A stretch of DNA of 8,389 nucleotides from Microbacteriaceae bacterium (GCA_025463615.1 JAODAU010000114.1:1-8389), one strand, 5' to 3'; positions 1-7,269 are shown, numbered from the stretch's first letter. The notes: generated by a model not told the origin, from the sequence alone. Translations and numbers: made by a program.

Positions 1-421
1 CCAGGTGCTGTTCCTCGACTCCGAGGAGAACCGCTACCTGGAGGAGCTCGGCGGCATGAACGTGGTGCTGGTGCGCAAGGACGGCACGCTCATCACGCCC
101 GAGTCGGACAGCATCCTCGAGGGGATCACGCGCGACTCGATCCTGCAGCTGGCGGAGGACCGTGGACACAGGGTCGAGCGGCGTCGCGTGACCATCGACG
201 AGTGGCGGGAGGGCGCGGCATCCGGCGACATCGTCGAGGCGTTCGCCTGTGGCACCGCGGCCGTCGTCGCCCCGATCGGCCGGCTCAAGGCCGCCGACTT
301 CGAGATCACGCACCTCGACGGCGACGAGAGCACCGCGCTCTCGCTGCGCGAGGAGCTCACCGACATCCAGTACGGCCGGGCCGCCGACAAGCACGGGTGG
401 ATGACGCGGCTGGACGCCTGA
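1..421 (+). CDS. ilvE: Branched-chain amino acid aminotransferase, C-terminal part (5' end outside window)
   Basis: This is the last ~139 codons of a class IV PLP-dependent aminotransferase. The enzyme interconverts Val, Leu and Ile with their 2-oxo acids using glutamate/2-oxoglutarate in the cytoplasm, the last step of branched-chain amino acid synthesis. The first complete codon is at base 2. The visible part carries the family's C-terminal landmarks: LEELGGMNVVLV near the left edge, ILEGITRDSIL (about 113-148; the Gly-Ile-Thr-Arg turn contacts the PLP phosphate) and GTAAVVAPIG (251-280), the usual IlvE active-site loop. The Schiff-base lysine would lie upstream and cannot be checked. Other class IV enzymes (D-amino acid aminotransferase, aminodeoxychorismate lyase) fit less well because the 'GGMN' and 'FACGTAAVVAPIG' segments are typical of long-form IlvE. 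It ends in TGA only 4 nt before the next start, so the two genes are probably co-transcribed and translationally coupled. Confidence 0.93.
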   Translation, partial: QVLFLDSEENRYLEELGGMNVVLVRKDGTLITPESDSILEGITRDSILQLAEDRGHRVERRRVTIDEWREGAASGDIVEAFACGTAAVVAPIGRLKAADFEITHLDGDESTALSLREELTDIQYGRAADKHGWMTRLDA

Positions 422-425
422 GCAC

Positions 426-1196
426 ATGAAGATCGCGCGTTTCTCCGTCGCGGGCAGCGACCCGCGCTACGGCATCCTCGATGGTGACGACTACGTTGTG
501 CTCACCGGCGACCCGATGTTCAGCGGCTTCGACACGACCGGCGAGCGCGTGCCGGCGGCGCAGGCGAAGCTGCTGGCGCCGGTCATCCCGCGCTCCAAGG
601 TGGTCTGCGTCGGGCTCAACTACGCCGAGCACAAGGCGGACATGGGGGATGGCGGGCCCGACAGCCCGCTCATCTTCCTGAAGCCGAACACGGCCGTCGT
701 CGGCCCCGGCGACGCGATCCAGCTCCCGCCGGTCGAGGGCAGGATCGTGCACGAGGGCGAGCTGGTGATCGTGATCGGAGCGGTCGCGAAGCGCGTGCGG
801 GCGGAGGACTACGCGAGCGTGATCTTCGGTTACACCGCCGGCAACGACGTGTCCGCGCGCGACGTGATGGTCGAGGACGGCCAGTGGGCCCGGGCGAAGG
901 GGTACGACACCTTCGCGCCGCTCGGCCCGGTGATCGAGACGGAGCTCGACTGGTCGAACGTCGAGATCACCACCCACGTGGACGGCGAGTTGCGCAGGCA
1001 CGGCAACACGAAGGACATGATCCACAAGATCCCGGAGATCATCGAGTTCGTGTCGGATGTCTGGACCCTGCTACCCGGCGACGTGATCATGACCGGCACG
1101 CCCGCGGGCCTCGGCGGCTTCGTCGCCGGCCAGACCGTCGACATCACGATCGAGGGCATCGGCACCCTGTCGAACCCGGCAAGGAACCGCGGCTAG
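426..1196 (+). CDS. Fumarylacetoacetate hydrolase family protein (possible oxaloacetate/acylpyruvate decarboxylase or hydrolase)
   Basis: A 256-residue, complete, soluble FAH-fold protein. A short N-terminal domain (about 1-50) precedes the catalytic domain (about 55-255), which shows GLNYAEH (63-69), FLKP (84-87), the metal-ligand pair in HEGEL (E110, E112), NDVSARDVM (140-148, with D141 as the third carboxylate ligand) and GDVIMTGTPAG (218-228). These residues form the divalent-metal site that cleaves or decarboxylates 2-oxo/diketo acids. The length and simple domain layout match bacterial isomerase/decarboxylase-type members rather than the ~420-residue tyrosine-pathway FAH. From established knowledge, the Corynebacterium glutamicum member lying near gltX (Cg1458) is a soluble oxaloacetate decarboxylase, and a homologue (Rv2993c) adjoins gltX in Mycobacterium tuberculosis. 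A similar role here is inference, because sequence motifs do not fix substrate in this family. The ATG at 426 follows the ilvE stop by 4 nt with no clear ribosome binding site, which suggests coupling to ilvE. Confidence 0.9.
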   Translation: MKIARFSVAGSDPRYGILDGDDYVVLTGDPMFSGFDTTGERVPAAQAKLLAPVIPRSKVVCVGLNYAEHKADMGDGGPDSPLIFLKPNTAVVGPGDAIQLPPVEGRIVHEGELVIVIGAVAKRVRAEDYASVIFGYTAGNDVSARDVMVEDGQWARAKGYDTFAPLGPVIETELDWSNVEITTHVDGELRRHGNTKDMIHKIPEIIEFVSDVWTLLPGDVIMTGTPAGLGGFVAGQTVDITIEGIGTLSNPARNRG

Positions 1197-1211
1197 CGCT
1201 GCCTCACTGTC

Positions 1212-1290
1212 CGTAACTCCTGCAGAATTCGCGGCAGCGGCGGTGCGCCCTCGCAAATGCCCCGGTTAGCACCGGCGAGCAGGAGTTATG
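1212..1290. repeat. Inverted repeat with nested stem in the convergent intergenic gap
   Basis: The arms TAACTCCTGC (1214-1223) and GCAGGAGTTA (1279-1288) are perfect reverse complements. They extend outward by a G:U wobble (1213/1289) and a C:G pair (1212/1290), giving a 12-bp stem. Inside the 55-nt loop a second stem pairs CGGTGC (1241-1246) with GCACCG (1269-1274). The element fills most of the 103-bp space between two convergent genes. It could be a bidirectional transcription terminator (though there is no T-tract after either arm) or a copy of a dispersed palindromic intergenic repeat. The pairing is seen directly; its function is inferred. Confidence 0.6.
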
Positions 1291-1299
1291 CACCGTCGG

Positions 1300-2193
1300 C
1301 TACGGCGTCCCTGCGACTGGCGCAGCCATCCCGAAGTGCCCCGCCACGCTCGGCTTCGACGGATCGGCGGTGATGAAGAACGGCACCTTCAGCGCGCGTT
1401 CCGCCGAGGTGAGCGGCAGCGTCTCGAAGGCCGCGCGGATGTCGGCGAGCCCCTGGTCGTCCGTGTGATCGACGTAGAGCTGCGGCCCGGTCGGCCCGTC
1501 GAGGGGCGCCTGCAGCCAGAACTGGGCCTCGGGGTGTGCGGTGGCCTGCTGCACGATCGAGGCGACCTCCGCATCCGGCACCTGCGCGTGGATGTCGGCG
1601 AAACGCACCCTGCCGTTGTCGGCCCACACAGTGCCGCCGACCTTCCAGACGGGCATCGCGCGCAGGGCAGTGAGCGCGCGACCCAGGGCGGCGGCATCCG
1701 TCACCGTCACGGTGGGGTGGATGTGCAGCAGCTCGACGCCGGTCACGCCCGGCACTGTGCGGATCGTGTTCACCGCGCGCGCGGTGTCGCCGGCCGACTT
1801 CCAGACGTGCGGGAAAACGGTGAAGGCGAGCGCGTCGGGGCCCTCGGTGCCGAGGTCGGCATCCGCCGGCGGCGGGTCACCGGGGATGCGCAGCACCGCG
1901 ACCCCGCCGCCGTTGTGCGTCAGCCGCACGGCGAGGAAGCGCGTCTTCCGCGCCACGGCCACGAGTTCATCGTCCGTGACGGTCTTGGCGAGGGTCACGT
2001 CGACGGTGAGGTCGTCCATCGACTCGGAGTGCGCGGCCACGTCCACGACGCCGGGGAGAGGCTTGAGAATCTTCACGATCCGCTCGGCCGCCGACGAATG
2101 CGTCGGCGTGGGCGTGGGGCTGCCCGGGTTCGCGGCACACCCGGTGAGCAGGAGCGCCGAGGCCAGCAGCATGGTCGCGGCGCGGAGCTTCAC
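1300..2193 (-). CDS. Putative lipoprotein of unknown function with two PGV-type repeat modules
   Basis: I do not recognise the family. From the GTG at 2193 the product is 297 residues: a charged start (KLR), a hydrophobic core, and a lipobox LLTGC with the lipidated cysteine at residue 19. A Pro/Thr/Ser-rich linker (about 20-35) follows, so it is probably anchored on the outer face of the membrane. The body contains two similar modules. The first (about 38-90) has IVKILKPLPGVVDV, beta-like strands, then a helix-like ELVAVA stretch. The second (about 139-180) has AVNTIRTVPGVTGV, strands, then ALGRALTAL. A weaker third unit may lie near residues 248-285. No catalytic motif is visible. An upstream in-frame GTG (2226) would add 11 polar residues before the signal peptide and is less likely. 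The 2193 start has a -10-like TATCGT whose end lies 6 nt upstream, consistent with a leaderless mRNA. The gene is convergent with the FAH-family gene and divergent from the yeiH-type gene. Confidence 0.8.
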   Translation of the reverse strand: MKLRAATMLLASALLLTGCAANPGSPTPTPTHSSAAERIVKILKPLPGVVDVAAHSESMDDLTVDVTLAKTVTDDELVAVARKTRFLAVRLTHNGGGVAVLRIPGDPPPADADLGTEGPDALAFTVFPHVWKSAGDTARAVNTIRTVPGVTGVELLHIHPTVTVTDAAALGRALTALRAMPVWKVGGTVWADNGRVRFADIHAQVPDAEVASIVQQATAHPEAQFWLQAPLDGPTGPQLYVDHTDDQGLADIRAAFETLPLTSAERALKVPFFITADPSKPSVAGHFGMAAPVAGTP

Positions 2194-2199
2194 CTGTCC

Positions 2200-2205
2200 A
2201 CGATA
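2200..2205 (-). promoter_or_regulatory. Candidate -10 hexamer for a leaderless lipoprotein transcript
   Basis: Read on the minus strand, TATCGT matches the TAnnnT pattern of housekeeping -10 elements. It places the expected transcription start about 7 nt downstream, exactly at the GTG at 2193. No convincing -35 is visible at the usual distance. GGA immediately before the GTG is too close to act as a good ribosome binding site. Confidence 0.35.
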
Positions 2206-2255
2206 ACTGCTCAGCTGTTTCGGCACGACGGGCTCCGCGCCCCCAACACGGCAGA

Positions 2256-3251
2256 ATGGAGGGCGTGACCCGCGCCCCCTGGATCCCCGGTGTGGCGCTG
2301 GCGGCGCTCGGCGCCGCGGCCGGCTGTGGCGTGCACCTGCTGCTGCCGGGGCTGCCCTGGCTCACGGCATCCCTCATCCTCGGCGTGATCGCCGGCTGCA
2401 TCCCGCCGTTCCGCCCGGCGCTCGACGGCCCGCTCAAGCCGGGTCTCGCGATCGCGTCGCGCCGGCTGCTGCGCATCGGCATCGTCGTGCTCGGCCTCAA
2501 GCTGAGCCTCGCGGATGTCGCGGCCCTCGGCTGGCTCGCGATCCTGCTCATCGTGGCCCTCGTAGCCCTGAGCTTCGTCATCACCTGGGGCATCGGCCGC
2601 CTCTTCCGCCTCGAGGGGGACCAGGCCGTGCTCATGGCCGCCGGCTTCTCCATCTGCGGTGTGTCGGCAGTGGGCGCGATGTCGGCCGCGCGCGGGTCGG
2701 ACGAGAAAGACCAGGGCACGCCGATCGCCCTCGTGACCCTCTACGGCACCCTCGCGATCGTGGTGCTGCCGCTGCTCGCCGGCGCGCTGCACCTCACGGA
2801 CCTGCAGTTCGGGCACTGGGTCGGCGCCAGCGTGCACGACGTGGGCCAGGTCGTCGCGACCGCCCAGACGGCCGGGGCCGCGGCCCTCGCGATCGCCGTC
2901 GTGGTGAAGCTCACCCGCGTGCTCATGCTCGCGCCGATGGTGGCGATCGCGTCGATCTCGACGCGGGTGCGCGGCGGAGCGACCGCGGCGAAGCGCCCGC
3001 CCGTGGTGCCGCTGTTCATCGTCGGGTTCGTGGTGGCGGTGCTGGTGCGCACGTTCGTGCCGCTGCCGGATGCGGTGCTCACGACCGCGGACATCCTGCA
3101 GTCCGCCCTGCTCGCCTGCGCCCTGTTCGCGATCGGGGCCTCGCTGCGACTCGAGCGCCTGGCCCGGTCGGGCACGCGGGCGATCGCGGCCGGGCTGGTG
3201 GCGTGGGTCGTCATCCTCGGCCTCGCGCTGGTCGTCGTGTACGTCTCCTGA
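2256..3251 (+). CDS. YeiH family (UPF0324) multi-pass membrane protein, putative sulfate/anion exporter
   Basis: A 331-residue integral membrane protein with roughly ten hydrophobic segments (for example about 11-30, 35-50, 73-90, 92-112, 123-142, 156-178, 208-232, 250-270, 277-297, 308-329). Family landmarks are clear: RRLLRIGIVVLGLKLSL (69-85), SICGVSAVGA (132-141) and GASVHDVGQVVA (190-201), with a charged SDEKDQ loop (148-153) between transmembrane segments. The length is close to the family's usual ~330-350. Members are often labelled putative sulfate exporters and sometimes lie next to a LysR-type regulator in proteobacteria. The substrate is not firmly established, and no such regulator is present here. 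The ATG at 2256 has no Shine-Dalgarno sequence. A GTG at 2265 is preceded by GGAGGG but only 1-2 nt away, so the ATG is preferred, with some doubt. It lies 62 bp from the divergent lipoprotein start and 23 bp before gltX. Confidence 0.88.
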   Translation: MEGVTRAPWIPGVALAALGAAAGCGVHLLLPGLPWLTASLILGVIAGCIPPFRPALDGPLKPGLAIASRRLLRIGIVVLGLKLSLADVAALGWLAILLIVALVALSFVITWGIGRLFRLEGDQAVLMAAGFSICGVSAVGAMSAARGSDEKDQGTPIALVTLYGTLAIVVLPLLAGALHLTDLQFGHWVGASVHDVGQVVATAQTAGAAALAIAVVVKLTRVLMLAPMVAIASISTRVRGGATAAKRPPVVPLFIVGFVVAVLVRTFVPLPDAVLTTADILQSALLACALFAIGASLRLERLARSGTRAIAAGLVAWVVILGLALVVVYVS

Positions 3252-3259
3252 GCCCTCGG

Positions 3260-3265
3260 TAAGCT
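3260..3265 (+). promoter_or_regulatory. Candidate -10 hexamer close to the gltX start
   Basis: TAAGCT fits the TAnnnT pattern and predicts a transcript starting around 3272, about 3 nt before the gltX ATG. No good -35 is visible because this stretch is the end of the yeiH-type gene. No Shine-Dalgarno sequence precedes the ATG either, so a very short leader is plausible. Read-through from the yeiH-type gene is the alternative. Confidence 0.25.
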
Positions 3266-3274
3266 TGACGGGCC

Positions 3275-4774
3275 ATGCCAGCCACCTTCTCCACCGCCAC
3301 CGGTTCCGACGTCCGAGTCCGCTTCTGCCCGTCGCCCACCGGCACGCCGCACGTCGGCCTCATCCGCACCGCCCTGTTCAACTGGGCCTACGCACGCCAC
3401 ACGGGCGGCAAGCTCGTGTTCCGCATCGAGGACACCGACGCCGCCCGCGACAGCGAGGAGAGCTACGAGCAGCTGCTCGAGGCGATGCGCTGGCTCGGGC
3501 TGGACTGGGACGAGGGCGTCGAGACGGGCGGCCCCGACGCGCCGTACCGCCAGTCGCAGCGCGGCGAGATCTACGTCGGCATCATCGAGCGCCTGCGCGA
3601 GGCCGGCTTTCTCTACGAGAGCTTCGTCACCCCCGAGGAGATGGAGGCGCGCAACGTCGCGCACGGCCGCGACCCCAAGCAGGGCTACGACAACTTCGAG
3701 CGCGACCTCACGGAGGAGCAGCGCGCCGCCTACCGGGCCAAGGGTCGCCAGCCGGCGCTCCGCCTGCGGGTGCCCGACGACGACCTGAGCTTCGACGACC
3801 TGGTGCGCGGGCCGATCACGTTCCCCGCGGGCAGCTTCACCGACTTCGTGGTGGTGCGGCCCAACGGCGCCCCGCTCTACACCTTCGTGAACCCGGTGGA
3901 TGACGCGCTCATGGGCATCACGCACGTGCTGCGCGGCGAGGACCTGCTCTCGTCCACCCCGCGGCAGATCGCGCTGTACCACGCGCTCATCGAGATCGGC
4001 GTGGCGAAGGTCGTGCCGCGCTTCGGCCACCTGCCGTACGTGATGGGGGAGGGCAACAAGAAGCTCTCCAAGCGCGACCCCGAGTCCAACCTGTTCCACC
4101 ACCGTGTGCGCGGGTTCATCCCCGAGGGCCTCGTCAACTACCTCGCCCTGCTCGGCTGGTCGCTCACCCACGACCGCGACGTGTTCTCGCTCGACGAGCT
4201 GGTCGCCGCCTTCGACGTCGCCGACGTGAACCCCAACCCGGCCCGCTTCGACCTGAAGAAGGCCGAGTCGATCAACGGCGACCACATCCGGATGCTGGAG
4301 CCCGCCGACTTCGAGGCCCGGCTCATCCCGTACCTCAGCGGTTACCTCTCGAACCCGCCGACCCCGCTCGAGCTGGTGACGCTGCACGAGGCCGCGCCGC
4401 TGGTGCAGGAGCGCATGCCGCTGCTGGGCGAGGCGGGCGGCCTGCTCGGCTTCTTCTTCGTGGACGACGACACGATCGAGTACGACGCCGATGCCATGCC
4501 CGGCGAGGGCGCCGACCTCGTGCTCGACGCCGCGATCGGAGCCCTGCAGGAGCTGAACGACTGGCAGGCGGAGCACATCGAGCGCGTGCTGCGCGAGGCG
4601 CTCGTCGACGGCGCCGGCCTCAAGCCGCGCGTGGCGTTCGGCCCGCTGCGCACCGCGCTCAGCGGCCGCCGGGTGAGCCCGCCGCTGTTCGAGTCGATGG
4701 AGCTGCTCGGCAAGGAGCACACGCTGGCGCGCCTGCAGCGCCTGGCGCAGCGCCTGGTGAACCTGGCAACTTAA
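3275..4774 (+). CDS. gltX: Glutamyl-tRNA synthetase
   Basis: A complete class I aminoacyl-tRNA synthetase of 499 residues, a normal length for bacterial GluRS. It activates glutamate with ATP and loads tRNA-Glu in the cytoplasm. The Rossmann catalytic core begins with [17 protein letters not shown] (13-29), containing the HIGH-type signature as PHVG. RIEDTD (50-55) contributes to glutamate/ATP binding. [13 protein letters not shown] (219-231) and the KMSKS-type loop NKKLSKRD (261-268) follow. The C-terminal half (about 300-499) is the helical anticodon-binding region and ends with a conserved-looking [16 protein letters not shown] segment (472-487). Full length separates it from the short GluQ-RS paralogue. 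Many Actinobacteria use a non-discriminating GluRS together with GatCAB to make Gln-tRNA-Gln; that cannot be decided here. The start at 3275 leaves 12 residues before the core. The stop codon lies inside a 12-bp palindrome, the candidate operator of the next gene. Confidence 0.97.
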   Translation: MPATFSTATGSDVRVRFCPSPTGTPHVGLIRTALFNWAYARHTGGKLVFRIEDTDAARDSEESYEQLLEAMRWLGLDWDEGVETGGPDAPYRQSQRGEIYVGIIERLREAGFLYESFVTPEEMEARNVAHGRDPKQGYDNFERDLTEEQRAAYRAKGRQPALRLRVPDDDLSFDDLVRGPITFPAGSFTDFVVVRPNGAPLYTFVNPVDDALMGITHVLRGEDLLSSTPRQIALYHALIEIGVAKVVPRFGHLPYVMGEGNKKLSKRDPESNLFHHRVRGFIPEGLVNYLALLGWSLTHDRDVFSLDELVAAFDVADVNPNPARFDLKKAESINGDHIRMLEPADFEARLIPYLSGYLSNPPTPLELVTLHEAAPLVQERMPLLGEAGGLLGFFFVDDDTIEYDADAMPGEGADLVLDAAIGALQELNDWQAEHIERVLREALVDGAGLKPRVAFGPLRTALSGRRVSPPLFESMELLGKEHTLARLQRLAQRLVNLAT

Positions 4775-4782
4775 CCGGTTAA
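4771..4782. promoter_or_regulatory. Candidate LacI-family operator (perfect 12-bp palindrome)
   Basis: TTAACCGGTTAA is identical to its own reverse complement and has the central CpG that LacI-family hinge helices usually open. It stands out as an AT-rich island in very GC-rich DNA, overlaps the gltX stop codon (4772-4774) and directly abuts the TTGACT -35-like box of the beta-mannosidase gene. A repressor bound here would be expected to block that promoter. The LacI-family gene two reading frames downstream is the natural candidate to bind it. I saw no second copy in the window. Confidence 0.72.
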
Positions 4783-4812
4783 TTGACTTTGCCCCGGGTG
4801 GTCTGTTTGACT
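4783..4812 (+). promoter_or_regulatory. Candidate promoter of the beta-mannosidase operon (leaderless)
   Basis: A -35-like TTGACT (4783-4788) is followed after 18 nt by TTGACT at 4807-4812, which could serve as a degenerate -10 (T....T). A transcript starting about 7 nt after it would begin at the ATG at 4819, and no Shine-Dalgarno sequence precedes that ATG. The -35 match is good and the -10 is weak. Confidence 0.4.
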
Positions 4813-4818
4813 CCCGGA

Positions 4819-7269
4819 ATGACCACACGCACCCCCCTCACCTCCGGCTGGACCGTCAGCGCCGTCGAACCCGATCCGTCGAGCCCGGCGGCGAAGCTGC
4901 CCCGGGCGATCCCGGCCACGGTTCCCGGCGTCGTCCACACCGACCTCCTCGCGGCGGGACTCATCGACGACCCCTACCTCGACCTCAACGAACTCAAGGA
5001 CGACTGGATCGGCCACACCACGTGGGCCTACCGCACCACGTTCGAGTGGACCGACGGCGGCACCGACCGCACGGACCTCGTCTTCGACGGCCTCGACACC
5101 GTCGCCACCGTGACCCTCAACGGCACGGAACTCGGCCGCACGTTCAACCAGCACCGCACCTACCGCTTCGACGCCCGCGCGGCGCTGCGCGACGGTTCGA
5201 ACGAGCTCGTGGTGACCTTCGGTTCGGCCTGGGATTACGCGGAGCGGCTGGAGCGCGAGCTCGGCCCGCGCCCCAACGCGTTCCCGAAGCCGTACAACTT
5301 CATCCGCAAGATGGCCTGCAACTTCGGCTGGGACTGGGGGCCGGAGCTGGTTACCGCGGGAATCTGGAAGGACGTTCGGCTCGAGTCCTGGTCGGGTGCA
5401 CGCCTCGACGAGGTCATCACCACCGTCGGGTTCGACGGGGATGCCGGCACCGTGACCGTGTCCGCGACCGCCGAGCTGGCGGGCGAGGGGCCCTTCGAGC
5501 TGGAGCTGGCGGTCGCCGGGGTGACCGGATCCGCAGCCCTGGTCGACGGCACCGCGCGCCTCGAGCTGCGCGTGCCCGGCGCCGAGCGCTGGTGGCCGCG
5601 GGGCATGGGGGAGCAGCCGCTCTACGACCTCGACATCCGCCTCGTCCGGGCGGGCGTCGTCGCCGACGAGCAGGCGAAGCGGATCGGGTTCCGCACGGTG
5701 GAGCTCGACACCTCGGAGGACGAGAGCGGCTCGCGCTTCACCTTCGTGATCAACGGCGTGCCGACGTTCATCCGCGGCGCCAACTGGATCCCGGACGACT
5801 GCTTCCCCTCCCGCGTCACCGCCGGGCGGTACCGCGAGCGCATCGAGCAGGCGGTGGGCGCCAACCTCAACCTGTTGCGGGTCTGGGGCGGCGGCATCTA
5901 CGAACGCGACGAGTTCTACGACGCCTGCGATGAGCTGGGGGTGCTCACCTGGCAGGACTTCCTGTTCGCCTGCGCGGCGTACTCCGAGGAGTCGCCGATC
6001 CGCGAGGAGGTCGAGGCGGAGGCGCGCGACAACGTGCTGCGGCTCTCCAGTCATGCCAGCCTCGTGCTCTGGAACGGCTGCAACGAGAACATCTGGGGCT
6101 GGTTCGACTGGAACTGGCAGGAGCCGCTCGGCGACCTCAGCTGGGGCCTCGGCTACTACACCGAGATCCTGCCGGCGATCGTGGCCGAGCTCGCGCCGGC
6201 CACGCCGTACTGGGCCGCGAGCCCGTACTCCGGCTCGATGGAGTACCACGCCAACGAGTTCTCGCGCGGCAACGTGCACATCTGGGACGTGTGGAACCAG
6301 GTCGACTACTCCACGTACGCCACCTACGAGCCGCGGTTCGTCTCCGAGTTCGGGTTCCAGGGTCCTCCGGCCCGATCCACGATCTCGCGGGCGATCCACG
6401 ACGAGCCGCTGACGCCGGAATCGGCCGGGATGCTGCTGCACCAGAAGGCCGCGGACGGCAACGGCAAGCTCGAGCGCGGCATGGCGCCGCACCTGCCCGA
6501 GGGCGCCGACTTCGACGACTGGCACTACCTCACGCAGCTCAACCAGTCCCGCGCGGTCGTGTTCGGAATCGAGCGCTACCGCTCGCAGCGCCCGCACTGC
6601 ATGGGAACGATCGTCTGGCAGCTCAACGACTGCTGGCCGGTCACCTCCTGGGCCGCGGTCGACGGCTGCGGCGTGCGCAAGCCGCTCTGGCACGGGCTCA
6701 AGCGCGCGAACGACCCGCGCCTGCTCACCATCCAGCCGGGTGACGACGGGCTGTCGCTGTTCGCGATCAACGACAGCATCACCGAGTGGCACGTCGTCGC
6801 CGACGTGGAGCGGATGTCGTTCTCCGGCGAGGTGCTCGCCCGCCAGTCAGTGGACGTGACGGTCGCCCCGCTGAGCCAGGCCCGCATCCCGCTCGACGCG
6901 GCGGTGCAGACGCCGGGCGACGAGCGCGGCGAGGTCGTGGTGGCCCGATCCGCGGGTCGGCGGCCGGCCGTGCGCCCGTTCGTCGAGGACCGCGACCTGG
7001 CCCTCGAGCCGGCCGAGCTGGACGTGGATGTCGCCCCCTGGGCCGACGGCGCGTACCGGGTCACGGTGACCTCGCCGACCTTCACGCGCGGCGTCTCGCT
7101 GTTCCCCGACGTGCTCGACGCGGACGCCTGGGCCGACGATTCGGACCTCGACCTGCTGCCGGGGGTGCCGGCCACGATCGTGGTGACCGCCCCGCGCCAG
7201 CTCGACGCGGTCGCGCTGGCGTCGGAGGTGCGCAGCCTGAACGGTCTGGTGGAGTCATCGCGCGTGTGA
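4819..7269 (+). CDS. Beta-mannosidase, glycoside hydrolase family 2 (cytoplasmic)
   Basis: An 816-residue retaining glycosidase that releases mannose from the non-reducing end of beta-mannosides such as mannobiose. Domains run in GH2 order: an N-terminal jelly-roll sugar-binding domain (about 5-165, with WIGHTTWAYRTTF), an Ig-like beta-sandwich (about 175-290), a TIM barrel (about 295-590) and C-terminal beta domains. In the barrel, GANWIPDD (W323) and RVWGGGIYE (354-362) match the beta-mannosidase subgroup. The acid/base is E423 in WNGCNENIW and the nucleophile is E510 in SEFGFQG. WQLNDCWP (600-607) is another subgroup signature. These motifs separate it from beta-galactosidases and beta-glucuronidases of GH2. 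There is no signal peptide, so it probably acts on imported oligosaccharides. An in-frame TTG at 4783 was rejected because it lies within the promoter region and adds nothing recognisable. The gene overlaps the LacI-family gene by 4 bp, and a palindromic operator lies just upstream. Confidence 0.93.
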   Translation: MTTRTPLTSGWTVSAVEPDPSSPAAKLPRAIPATVPGVVHTDLLAAGLIDDPYLDLNELKDDWIGHTTWAYRTTFEWTDGGTDRTDLVFDGLDTVATVTLNGTELGRTFNQHRTYRFDARAALRDGSNELVVTFGSAWDYAERLERELGPRPNAFPKPYNFIRKMACNFGWDWGPELVTAGIWKDVRLESWSGARLDEVITTVGFDGDAGTVTVSATAELAGEGPFELELAVAGVTGSAALVDGTARLELRVPGAERWWPRGMGEQPLYDLDIRLVRAGVVADEQAKRIGFRTVELDTSEDESGSRFTFVINGVPTFIRGANWIPDDCFPSRVTAGRYRERIEQAVGANLNLLRVWGGGIYERDEFYDACDELGVLTWQDFLFACAAYSEESPIREEVEAEARDNVLRLSSHASLVLWNGCNENIWGWFDWNWQEPLGDLSWGLGYYTEILPAIVAELAPATPYWAASPYSGSMEYHANEFSRGNVHIWDVWNQVDYSTYATYEPRFVSEFGFQGPPARSTISRAIHDEPLTPESAGMLLHQKAADGNGKLERGMAPHLPEGADFDDWHYLTQLNQSRAVVFGIERYRSQRPHCMGTIVWQLNDCWPVTSWAAVDGCGVRKPLWHGLKRANDPRLLTIQPGDDGLSLFAINDSITEWHVVADVERMSFSGEVLARQSVDVTVAPLSQARIPLDAAVQTPGDERGEVVVARSAGRRPAVRPFVEDRDLALEPAELDVDVAPWADGAYRVTVTSPTFTRGVSLFPDVLDADAWADDSDLDLLPGVPATIVVTAPRQLDAVALASEVRSLNGLVESSRV

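Noticed and set aside
2194..2226. GTG at 2226 as the lipoprotein start
   Set aside because: It adds 11 polar residues before the signal peptide and would overrun the -10-like box. It is not fully excluded.
4783..4818. TTG at 4783 as the beta-mannosidase start
   Set aside because: It falls on the -35-like box next to the palindrome, and the extra 12 residues are unlike GH2 N-termini. ATG 4819 is better placed.
4775..4818. tRNA-Glu/tRNA-Gln genes after gltX, looked for because tRNA genes can flank gltX
   Set aside because: Only 44 nt separate gltX from the mannosidase ATG, too short for a tRNA gene, and no cloverleaf is seen.
2741..4828. A long open frame on the minus strand across the yeiH-type gene and gltX
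   Set aside because: It is antisense to two clear family members. Its translation is rich in Arg, Glu, Val, His and Ala with no motif, as expected from third-position G/C bias on the opposite strand.
4771..6792. A long open frame on the minus strand across the beta-mannosidase gene
   Set aside because: It mirrors the codon bias of the GH2 gene, has no recognisable domain and has low-complexity composition.
6786..7265. A longer N-terminus for the LacI-family regulator, in frame inside the mannosidase gene
   Set aside because: The upstream translation is an Arg/Gly/Pro-rich shadow of the mannosidase gene. The helix-turn-helix begins properly at GTG 7266.
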